This document shows, in pieces, positions 34,005-42,009 of a stretch of DNA of 64,000 nt (positions within the stretch are counted from its first letter, which is position 1; each line of letters opens with the position of its first letter). This stretch comes from Streptomyces flavotricini (lineage in GTDB: Bacteria > Actinomycetota > Actinomycetes > Streptomycetales > Streptomycetaceae), in contig NZ_JAINUL010000001.1 of the NCBI RefSeq assembly GCF_020639365.1, positions 2,307,951 through 2,371,950 of the forward strand, given 5' to 3'. The notes under the pieces are model-generated. The model was given only the letters and a program-made list of their open reading frames with translations. It ran no database searches and had not been told where the DNA came from. A program made the translations under genes and the position numbers.

Positions 34005-35387
34005 TCACGAGGCGCGGCCGGCCGTGGGCGCAGGTGCGCTTCCCGCCGCGTCGTGCCAGGCGGCCAGGTGTTCCCGCGCCGCCGTCTCGGCGCGTCGTAC
34101 GGCCGACGCCGGCAGGGGGACGCGGCACATGCCGTCGAGGGTCTCCATCATCCGGCCGGCGAACCTCAGGCCGAGCGGGGTGAGTCGGCCGGAGTCCAGG
34201 ATCACGGCGGTCGCCTCCCGCGCCCCGGAGCGCCAGCGGGCGAAGCGGGTGTGCGCCAGGGCCCGCAGTGCCGGATCCGGTTCCGTCTCCCCCCGCCTGC
34301 CCCAGAACTGGGCGACCGCCAGATGCGCGTACGCCCCGTGGAAGAGGCCGACCAGCGGGCGCGGGTCGGGACGCCACGGCGCGTAGTACCGCTCCTGGGA
34401 GCCCTGCGGTCCCTCCTCGAACAGGTCGAAGAGGTGCAGCAGTGCCGCGAACTTGTTGTGCTGCATCTCGTGCGCCATCGTCACGGCGAGGACGGTGCCG
34501 TTCGGCGGCAGTGACAGCGCCATGGAGCCGAAGGTCTCGGCGCTGCTGCCGCTGACGATGCCCCGGGCCGGGTTGCGCAGGGGCACCAGGAGCCAGGGCC
34601 CGGCGGTCAGTTCCGCGTAGGCCTGCGGATGGTCGGCGCGCAGCAGCGCGCAGGCGGCCTTCGCCCGCGCCGCCCAGCGGTGCGCCTCGTCGGCGTCGGG
34701 GTGGACCGCGCGCCCCGCGGCCGCCGGGAAGGACGGCGGGTCGAGGGTGTCGAGGGTGAGGGCGGCGTCCGTGTCGAAGGCCGCCAGCAACCGTGCTCCC
34801 CGCCAGCGTTCGCCGCCGCGGTACGGATCGCCGGTCACCGGCACCGGGGGCTGCGGGACCGGGGCGTCCGGGATCGCGAGCGTGGCCCGTCCTTCGGCCC
34901 CCACGCGCAGCTCGGCGTGGTCCCCGGGACGGGCGCCGGGGAAGTGGGCCCGGCCGAGCGAGGGCAGTGGCACCCAGGGGCCCGGACCCGCCAGCGGCCA
35001 TCGCGCGCGGGCGGGCACCCGGGCGCGCACCGCCGCCGCGGCGGCGAGCGCCGTGAGCAGGTGCACCGGGGCGTCGGCTCCCTCGGGCCGCCGCGCCAGG
35101 TGGGCGAGCAGGCCGACGAGCGCGGGGCCCGCCGCCGGGTGCGTCAGGACGGCCGTCGCGGCGCCGGGGTCCGACCGGTGGACCGTCTCCAGCAACTCCC
35201 AGGCGCTCTCCGCCCTCTGGGCGACGGCGCCGCCGGCCTCCCGGGTGGCGGTGCGGATCGCGTGCAGGCAGGCGAGGCGCCGGCTGTGCTCGGCGCGGGC
35301 GAGCGCGCGCACCGCCTGCGCTCCGCCGCCGCCGGCGGCGATCGCGTCGAACAGTTCGCCGGGCAGACGGTGCGGCGACGGGGTCAT
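34005..35387 (-). CDS. HEXXH-motif putative peptide modification protein (Fxs-associated)
   Basis: 460 residues. The motif HEMQHNKF (His306, Glu307, His310) gives a zinc-metallopeptidase-like HExxH inside TMAHEMQH, and the layout matches the TIGR04267 'HEXXH motif' proteins found with FxSxx-COOH peptide systems (family knowledge). The N-terminal half is helical and Ala-rich. The ATG at 35387 overlaps the fxsB stop (ATGA), so the two are made together. Likely role: processing or hydroxylation of the modified peptide; not established. Confidence 0.87.
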   Translation of the reverse strand: MTPSPHRLPGELFDAIAAGGGGAQAVRALARAEHSRRLACLHAIRTATREAGGAVAQRAESAWELLETVHRSDPGAATAVLTHPAAGPALVGLLAHLARRPEGADAPVHLLTALAAAAAVRARVPARARWPLAGPGPWVPLPSLGRAHFPGARPGDHAELRVGAEGRATLAIPDAPVPQPPVPVTGDPYRGGERWRGARLLAAFDTDAALTLDTLDPPSFPAAAGRAVHPDADEAHRWAARAKAACALLRADHPQAYAELTAGPWLLVPLRNPARGIVSGSSAETFGSMALSLPPNGTVLAVTMAHEMQHNKFAALLHLFDLFEEGPQGSQERYYAPWRPDPRPLVGLFHGAYAHLAVAQFWGRRGETEPDPALRALAHTRFARWRSGAREATAVILDSGRLTPLGLRFAGRMMETLDGMCRVPLPASAVRRAETAAREHLAAWHDAAGSAPAPTAGRAS

Positions 35388-36631
35388 ACCGCCTCCGCCG
35401 GCGCCGGACGGGCGGAGGTCAGTCCCCGCACGTCCCCGGCCAGCCGCCCTCGTACCCGCCCGATCAGCGCCGTCAGGTCGGCGCAGTACACGCTGGGGTT
35501 GGCGAAGCCGGTGTCGTGGCGATAGCGGTTGGCGTAGTGGCCGGCGCCGCACACGGTGTGCAGCGGGCAGGCCCGGCAGGCGGCGCACAGCCCGTCGGCG
35601 CCCCACTGGCGGGCCGCGACCCCGGGATGGCGCAGCAGCTCGTCCAGGGAGTGGCGCCACACGTCGAGCCCGGTGCGCGCCGCTCCCTGGTAGGCGGTGC
35701 GCAGGGTGTCGTCCTGGGTGAGGGAGCCGTCCGTCTCCACCACCGCGTAGCGCACCGGGGCGAGCCCGAGGGCCTCCGTCTGCGGGGCGGCGCCGAGCAG
35801 GAGCGCCATGAGGTCGTCCAGGAGGCGGACGCCGGTCTCGCGCACGGGGGCGTCGTACCAGCGCTCGAAGACGGACCACAGCCAGTCCGCGTACGGGGTC
35901 CGGCGTCCGGCGGGATCCAGGCCGGGCGGCGGGGTGTGCCAATTGCCCAGCGGCAGCAGGAAGTCGACGGCGGGCGGGCGGTGGACGAGCAGGTCCTCGT
36001 ACGTCCGCACGGGGTCGTTGCGCAGGTCGATCGTGCACAGCAGTGCGGCGAACAGCGGCCGGTAGCGGTCGCTGCCGAGCAGGGCCAGGGCGGCCTGGAC
36101 CCGGGCGTGACTGCCGCGGCCGTCGGCGCTCCGGCGGTGCCGGTCGTGGGCTGCGCGTCCGCCGTCGGTGCTCACCCCGATCCGGATCCCCGACTCCGCG
36201 CAGAGGTCGAGCCGTTCCTCGGTCAGCCGGACGCCGTTGGTCTGCAGTGCCAGGTGGAGCCGCACGCCCGCGCCGATGGTGGCGCGCAGCACCCCGGCGG
36301 TGCGGGCGAGCGCCTCGTCCCCGGCGAGGAGGGGTTCACCGCCGTGCAGGACGACGCCGGCCTCCGTCAGTCCGTGCGCGGCCAGGTGCTCGGCGATCCG
36401 CTCGGCCGTACGCGCGACGGTGGCCGGTGCCATGGCGCGCGGCTGGGTACGCCAACTCTGGTCGTGCGAGCGGTACATGTAGCAGTAGTCACAGGCGAGG
36501 TCGCAGCGGCTGTGGACCTTGAGGACGAAGGAGTGGAGGGGGTGCGGGACCCAGCCGGCGGCCTCACGGGCCAGCACGTCGGCGGCGCCCGGCCAGGGCG
36601 GCCGGCCCGGGCGCAGTGACGGTCGACTCAT
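35384..36631 (-). CDS. fxsB: FxsB-type radical SAM peptide maturase
   Basis: 415 residues from ATG 36631, preceded by a GGGGGGGAG site. The radical SAM cluster motif is C43-x3-C47-x2-C50 (RCDLACDYCYMY), with GGEP next (HGGEPLL). The SPASM-like C-terminus has CAACRACPLHTVC and ends NPSVYC, typical of FxsB for FxSxx-COOH precursors. FxsB enzymes make three-residue cyclophane crosslinks from an aromatic ring to a nearby residue (published family knowledge). It diverges from the fxsA precursor gene by 240 bp and is coupled to the HEXXH gene. Confidence 0.92.
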   Translation of the reverse strand: MSRPSLRPGRPPWPGAADVLAREAAGWVPHPLHSFVLKVHSRCDLACDYCYMYRSHDQSWRTQPRAMAPATVARTAERIAEHLAAHGLTEAGVVLHGGEPLLAGDEALARTAGVLRATIGAGVRLHLALQTNGVRLTEERLDLCAESGIRIGVSTDGGRAAHDRHRRSADGRGSHARVQAALALLGSDRYRPLFAALLCTIDLRNDPVRTYEDLLVHRPPAVDFLLPLGNWHTPPPGLDPAGRRTPYADWLWSVFERWYDAPVRETGVRLLDDLMALLLGAAPQTEALGLAPVRYAVVETDGSLTQDDTLRTAYQGAARTGLDVWRHSLDELLRHPGVAARQWGADGLCAACRACPLHTVCGAGHYANRYRHDTGFANPSVYCADLTALIGRVRGRLAGDVRGLTSARPAPAEAV

Positions 36632-36695
36632 CCGCTCCCCCCCGAAAGCGTGCGCCGATCGGTCGCGCATCGGTACGTGCGCACTCCGTTCGTCC

Positions 36696-36725
36696 AGTAT
36701 TCGGTTGGGGTGCGCCGACCGTCAA
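36696..36725 (-). promoter_or_regulatory. Likely sigma-70-type promoter for fxsB
   Basis: On the minus strand, TTGACG (36725-36720) and AATACT (36701-36696) are 18 bp apart. The -10 box is about 65 bp before the fxsB ATG. Confidence 0.6.
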
Positions 36726-36871
36726 CATCACGAACGAGCCAACGGGTGGCACGGGGGGCGGAGTTGGCGCAGTTCCGGCGCGTTCGGCGGTTGCCGTGGG
36801 GGCGAGGGGCGGCGCTACCCTGGGAAGGACACCGGTTCTCCGGTCCGCAGCGATCTCCGGGAGTGGACATC

Positions 36872-37063
36872 GTGACCGATGACGCCGAGGGCGCCGGCCC
36901 GGCCCCCGCGGGACCCGACGCGGAGTCCGTCGTCCTGGACATCGCCGGGCTCTCGCCCGAGGAAGTCGCCGCCCTCCCCGATTCGGTACTGGGCGCTCTG
37001 CTGCGCCGGGTGCACGACACGGCGGGCGATCCCTTCGTCACCGGGTTCTCGGAGAGCCTGTGA
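36872..37063 (+). CDS. fxsA: FxsA-type RiPP precursor peptide, variant C-terminus
   Basis: 63 residues from GTG 36872, with GGGAG eight bases upstream. The body matches the FxSxx-COOH precursor family: LDIAGLSPEEVAALPDSVLG, then a short helix and a C-terminal core. The usual last five residues are F-x-S-x-x; here they are F-S-E-S-L, so Glu stands in the third position. Another aromatic triplet, F-V-T, lies at Phe55. It lies between divergent fxsB and downstream fxsT, the expected context. A Phe crosslink is expected; which residue is joined is open. Confidence 0.8.
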   Translation: MTDDAEGAGPAPAGPDAESVVLDIAGLSPEEVAALPDSVLGALLRRVHDTAGDPFVTGFSESL

Positions 37064-37226
37064 CCGGTCGCGGCCCGGTGCGGCCGGGCGCGCGGCGGAG
37101 CCCGCGGGTCCTGCGGACGCCACGGGCGCGCGGCGGGGAACGAAGGGGGAAGGCCCCTATACTTGCACCCCTGCATGCCCGTTATGTCCATCGTCATTCG
37201 CTGTCACCTCGCCGAGTGGAGAGGTC

Positions 37227-40200
37227 ATGCCAGACGCCAACCCCCAGCGCCACGCGGGTTCGTTCGCCGTCTTCTACACCACGTCCGAGAACCTCGGGCT
37301 GAGCACCACCCTGCGCAACGCGGCGGACATCCTCGCCGAGGGCAACCGCAGCGTGCTGCTCGTGGACGGCCGCCCCGGTGCCCCGGGGGACGGGGCCGCG
37401 GTGCCCGAACCGGAGGCCGGGCAGGTCGCCGCGGTGGGGCGGGCCGCCCCGCGCGAACTCGCCGCCCTCTTCGACGACCCCGTCGCGACGCGCTACGACC
37501 ACGTCCTGATCGAGGCGCCCGTCCCGGCGGCTCCCGGCGACGAGGCACCCGGCAGGCTGGTGGAGTTCGCCGACGCGCTCGTGATCTGCTTCGCCCTCAC
37601 GGCCTGGTCCATCGACGGCGCAGCCGCCCTCGCCGAGGAGCTCGTCGGTCGCCGCGCGGACCGGCCCGTACGGTTGCTCACCCTCGGGCTCAAGAGCGAC
37701 ATCGGGGTGCACGACCGGCTGCGGGAAGGGCGCGAGCGGGTGCGCCGCAAGTTCTCGGCGCTCGCCCAGGCCCGCGGCGCGGGCGAGTACCCGTTCCTGG
37801 AGATCCCGTACAACCCGCTCTACCTGGACAGCCGGAGCCTCGCCGTCGAGACGGAGGACGCGGGCAGCGTCATGGGCCTGCGCCCGTCCTACGCTCAGCT
37901 CGCCGACTGGCTCCGCGCCCGCCGCGAAGCGCGGCTCACCGACGCCACCGTCGTCCACTCCGGGCGGCACGTCGCCTGGGCGGCCTGGCTGCGCGACCGG
38001 CTCGGCGAACGAGGCGTCCGCACCGAACTGCGCAGGGTCGACACCTACACGGGAGAGCGTCCCGAGACCGGCACGGCCCTGCTCTTCCTGTCTCCGGGCG
38101 ACGCCGACGACGCCCTCCTCGCCCAGATCGGCGCGCTCTCCCACACCGACGTGCGCATCGTCCTGGTCGACGAGCCCTTCCCGAACGCCGAGGCCGCGCA
38201 CCACGAGCGCATCGACCTGCGCGACACCACCGAGGACGAGGCGCTGCGGATCCTCTATTCCGGCCTCGGCCTGGGACCCGGGCGGCCCCGCGAGGGCGCT
38301 GCCGGCGCCCGCTTCCCCCGGCTTCCCGAGATCACCAACGTCGCCGCGCGCAGGGGCGGCTTCACCGACCGCGACGACCTGCTCACCTCCCTCGAGGAGC
38401 AGCTGCGGGAGGCCGGCCGCGACGGCGCGGCCCTGGTGCTGCACGGCCCCAGCGGCTGGGGCAAGAGCGAGACCGCCCGCGAGCTGTGCCATCGCCACGG
38501 CCCCGGGTACGACGTGGTGTGGTGGGTGCGATCCTGGGACCCGCAGCGCCTGCGCAGGAGCCTGGTCCGGCTCGCGGGACGCCTCGGCACGGCCGAGGAC
38601 CGGCTCGCGGCCGTGGCCGCCGAAGGAGACGTCTCCCCGCTCCTCAACCACCTCTCCCGCCCCGACACCGAGACCAGCTGGCTGATCGTCTACGACGGGG
38701 CGCCGGACCCGGCCGAACTGAACGGGCTGCTCCCGATCCCGCACGAGCGGGGCCACGTCCTGATCACGAGTCGCGTCCGTCCGGCGCGGGAGACCCCCGG
38801 GGACACGCGCCCGCCGTTCCTGACGTCCTGTGCCATGCGGGCCATGACCCAGGCGGAGAGCGGCGACCTGCTGGGCGAACGGCTGCCGGAGCTCACCGCC
38901 GACCAGGCCCAACAGGTCGCCAGCATCGTCGACTTCATCCCGCTCCCCCTGCAGCTGGCCGCCAGCTGCCTCGCCGAGCGCGCCGCCTCCCACCGCCGCG
39001 AGGACCACATGACGCCGGAAGCGGCCGCCCGCGCGGCCGTCGCGGACCTCCTCGCCCAGTACCGGGCCAGCAAGACCGAACTCCTCGGCGAGAGCGCGAC
39101 CGGAGCGGTGTCCTCCCTCGCCGTCATGGTGCACGTCGCCCGGCAGTTCGCCCGGTTCACGCCGGGCGCCGCCGCCTGGCGCACCGAACGTCCCGCCGCC
39201 GACGCACTGGACTGGCTGCTCCAGGCCGCCTCCCTGCTCACCGGGCGCGGCATGGGCCTGGAGCTGCTGCGCTCGCGCCGCATCCTGTCCGAGCTGGCCC
39301 GCGACGACTCCTCCGGACCGGTGGCCCCCGACGGCGACGGCGGCGTCCGTCACCCCGACCAGGTCCAGCTGCCCGACGAGCACATGGTGAGCGTGGCCCT
39401 CTGGGCGCTCGCCCAGGTCGGCCTGCTCAACGTCGAGTTCGACCGCAGGGACCAGCCCCTCACGCAGCACCACGCGCTGCGCGACCTGATCCGCGACGGC
39501 ATGCAGGCGCAGGCCCGGGAGCGCATCGAGTCCGTCCTGCGCGGCGTACTGGCCGAGTACGTGCGGCAGGACGAGGACCTGCCCCCCGACTGGGCGCGCG
39601 AGGTGTACTCGCTCAGGTTGTGGGAGGACGACCGGCCCCGCGTACGCCGCTCACTGCTGCGGCATCTGCAGGCGCTCGGCGCACGCGCCGAGAGCACCGA
39701 CCTCGCCCGCCTCCTCGACATCGCCGACAAGGCCCGCGAGGCGTGGCGGGTCGAGGGCGACGAGCCCCCGCCCGAGTACCTTCGCCTGCTCAACCTCACC
39801 GCCCGCGCCCACCGTCTCTCCGGTGCCTACGACCAGTCCCGCGTGCTCTCCCGGGAGGCCCTGCGCGGCCACCGCAGGCTCCTCGGCCTCGTGCACCCCC
39901 GCACCCTGCTCTCGGCCGACTCGCACGCCGCGACCCTGCGGGCCCTCGGCAGGTTCCAGGACGCCTTGACGGAGCTCAGACCCTCCGTGGAGGGCCTCAC
40001 CCTGCTGCTCGGGCGGCAGCACCCCGCCACCATCCAGGTCGAGCACAACCTGGCCCTCAACGAGGCGCTCACGGGACGCGTCGCCGCCGCCCTCGGCCGG
40101 GTCCAGGAGCGCTTCCGCTACCAGCAGGCCGTCAAGGGCAAGGGCGACCCGGCCGCCTGGGCCGAGGCGGACCTGCTCGCCTACCTGTACCGGGCGATGG

Positions 40201-40913
40201 GGCGTGACGGCGAGGCCCGGGACCTGTTGCGGCAGCGGCTTCGCCGGCACGGCGACGTCTGGGACGGGGCGCGGCTGAGGACGGAGGTCGGCCTGGCCGT
40301 CAGCGAGCGCCGTCTCGCCGACGGCTTCCCCGCCGCCAAGGACCCCCGCTACGGGTACGAGATGGCCCATGAGCGCGATCTGCGCGCCCTGAAGCTGTAC
40401 GTCAGCCGCTTCGGCGCGGACCGGATCGACACCCTGCGCTGCCAGTTCAGCTACGCGGCCGACCTGCACGCCCTCGGCAAGGCGGACGAGGCGGAGCTCC
40501 AGGCGCGGCTGTGCGGCGCCTCGCTGGCGGAACGGTTCGGCGTGACCCACCCGTACACGGCGCTCAGCGACGTCCGCCACGGCGTCTACCTGCGGGCGAC
40601 GGGCGACCTGACGTCCGCGGAGGCGACCGGCCGTCACGCCCTGACCCGGCTCACCTTCAAGCTCGGTCAGGCGCACCCGTGGGTCGCCGCCGCCGAGAAC
40701 TCCCTCGCCGCCACCCTCGCCGCGGCGGGCCATGCGCAAGAGGCCGCCGAACTCGCCGGCAGCGCCCTGACCCGGCTCCGTGACCTGGGCGTCGCCCACC
40801 GCCCGGACGGCCGGCGCGTGAAGGCGCACCACGCCCGTCTGACCACGTCGGGCGCCCCGCGCCCGGTCCCGCAGTCGGGGTTCGACATCGATCTGGAGCT
40901 GCCGGGACTGTAG
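37227..40913 (+). CDS. fxsT: FxsT-type NTPase/TPR protein of the FxSxx-COOH system
   Basis: 1228 residues from ATG 37227, which follows GGAGAGG. In order: a ParA/MinD-like domain lacking the P-loop Lys (TTSENLGLSTT, then VLLVDGRPG, residues 10-210); a TIR-like region (VVHSGRHVAWAAWLRDRLGE, about 235-350); an NB-ARC/STAND ATPase with GPSGWGKS at 407-414; and C-terminal tetratricopeptide repeats (about 870-1200). FxsT is a known companion of fxsA/B, of undefined role. A TATACT box at 37158 may be its -10. No separate fxsC gene was seen; the fused TIR-like domain may take its place. Confidence 0.87.
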   Translation: MPDANPQRHAGSFAVFYTTSENLGLSTTLRNAADILAEGNRSVLLVDGRPGAPGDGAAVPEPEAGQVAAVGRAAPRELAALFDDPVATRYDHVLIEAPVPAAPGDEAPGRLVEFADALVICFALTAWSIDGAAALAEELVGRRADRPVRLLTLGLKSDIGVHDRLREGRERVRRKFSALAQARGAGEYPFLEIPYNPLYLDSRSLAVETEDAGSVMGLRPSYAQLADWLRARREARLTDATVVHSGRHVAWAAWLRDRLGERGVRTELRRVDTYTGERPETGTALLFLSPGDADDALLAQIGALSHTDVRIVLVDEPFPNAEAAHHERIDLRDTTEDEALRILYSGLGLGPGRPREGAAGARFPRLPEITNVAARRGGFTDRDDLLTSLEEQLREAGRDGAALVLHGPSGWGKSETARELCHRHGPGYDVVWWVRSWDPQRLRRSLVRLAGRLGTAEDRLAAVAAEGDVSPLLNHLSRPDTETSWLIVYDGAPDPAELNGLLPIPHERGHVLITSRVRPARETPGDTRPPFLTSCAMRAMTQAESGDLLGERLPELTADQAQQVASIVDFIPLPLQLAASCLAERAASHRREDHMTPEAAARAAVADLLAQYRASKTELLGESATGAVSSLAVMVHVARQFARFTPGAAAWRTERPAADALDWLLQAASLLTGRGMGLELLRSRRILSELARDDSSGPVAPDGDGGVRHPDQVQLPDEHMVSVALWALAQVGLLNVEFDRRDQPLTQHHALRDLIRDGMQAQARERIESVLRGVLAEYVRQDEDLPPDWAREVYSLRLWEDDRPRVRRSLLRHLQALGARAESTDLARLLDIADKAREAWRVEGDEPPPEYLRLLNLTARAHRLSGAYDQSRVLSREALRGHRRLLGLVHPRTLLSADSHAATLRALGRFQDALTELRPSVEGLTLLLGRQHPATIQVEHNLALNEALTGRVAAALGRVQERFRYQQAVKGKGDPAAWAEADLLAYLYRAMGRDGEARDLLRQRLRRHGDVWDGARLRTEVGLAVSERRLADGFPAAKDPRYGYEMAHERDLRALKLYVSRFGADRIDTLRCQFSYAADLHALGKADEAELQARLCGASLAERFGVTHPYTALSDVRHGVYLRATGDLTSAEATGRHALTRLTFKLGQAHPWVAAAENSLAATLAAAGHAQEAAELAGSALTRLRDLGVAHRPDGRRVKAHHARLTTSGAPRPVPQSGFDIDLELPGL

Positions 40914-40989
40914 GACTTCGACGGGACCTGTAGCAACCTGTAGGAACCAGTAGGACCGCGAGGCCCCCAGTCATCCACCGAAAGGCGAC

Positions 40990-42009
40990 GTGCTCGTGGC
41001 AGCCCCCGCACCGCATGGCACCCAGACGCTGACGGAGCACCACTGGGCTCCCGAACGGCACGGCCGGATAACCTCGTTGTGCGACGAGACGGTCGCCTCG
41101 ACCCCCGGGATCAGGTCGCTGTCCCACTTCGGCAACGGCATCCTCGACTTCGTCGTCTGCCGCACCGACCGGCGCCCCCTCGGCGCCTTGATCGGCGACC
41201 TCGGCGACGAACGGGACGAGGAGTCGTTGCCCGGGAGCCGCCTGCTGCTCTCCACCCAGGACATCGGCGTGCTCCTGCAGCCGCTCGGCACCGGAGAGCT
41301 GATGCGCACCGTCGTCTCCAACAGGGAGGGCTGCCTGTGGGGCGGGCGCGTCAAGCCCGGCGAGTACCTGGCCGCGGTCACCGACACGGCCGACGGCGCC
41401 GACGCCATGGACACGTCCATGAACGCCCTGGTCACCCGGATCCGCCGGGAGGTGCACCGGCTCTCCGACGAGCTGCCCGGCGGAGACTCGACGGCCAAGC
41501 CCGGCCTCTCCGCCGTCGACGGCGGACGCATGCCGCTGCGCGTCGACTTCGGTACGGCCGCCACGCCCGAGCCCGCCTACGAGGAGCGGCTGCGCGCCCT
41601 GTGGCTCGGCCACGTGAACACCACCGACCTGCAGTACGCCGCCTACTACCGGGACTGGACCCTGGTGTGCGCGGGTGACGTCTTCGAATCGGACGACCTC
41701 GGCCCGAAGTTCCTGAGCGTCAGCGTCCGCGCGCGGCGCACCGCCTACCGCGAGCTCTCCAGGAGCCTGCGCGGCCACCTGATACGCCTCGCCGACGCAC
41801 TGGGCCTCGTCGCCCCGGCTCAGGCGGGCCGTCCGGCCGTGGAGCGGCTGGTCCTGGACGTGCAGGAGGGTGCGGTCTACCTCGTCTGGACCTCGTCCCG
41901 CGAGTTCCTCGTCGGTGTCACCCTCGACCAGACCCAGGTCGCCAACGCCGACGCGCAGCTGCAGCGGCTCGCGGGTGCGGTACGGGGGGTCACGGAGCCG
42001 CCCCGCTGA
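40990..42009 (+). CDS. Uncharacterised protein, possible roadblock-like C-terminus
   Basis: 339 residues from GTG 40990, preceded by GAAAGG. I do not recognise the family. There is no signal peptide or membrane helix. The last 60 residues (RLVLDVQEGAVYLVWTSS, then EFLVGVTLDQ) have alternating beta strands recalling a roadblock/LC7 or longin-like dimer domain. It follows fxsT by 76 bp on the same strand. Its 3' end overlaps the end of the convergent ATPase gene by 20 bp. Confidence 0.72.
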   Translation: MLVAAPAPHGTQTLTEHHWAPERHGRITSLCDETVASTPGIRSLSHFGNGILDFVVCRTDRRPLGALIGDLGDERDEESLPGSRLLLSTQDIGVLLQPLGTGELMRTVVSNREGCLWGGRVKPGEYLAAVTDTADGADAMDTSMNALVTRIRREVHRLSDELPGGDSTAKPGLSAVDGGRMPLRVDFGTAATPEPAYEERLRALWLGHVNTTDLQYAAYYRDWTLVCAGDVFESDDLGPKFLSVSVRARRTAYRELSRSLRGHLIRLADALGLVAPAQAGRPAVERLVLDVQEGAVYLVWTSSREFLVGVTLDQTQVANADAQLQRLAGAVRGVTEPPR

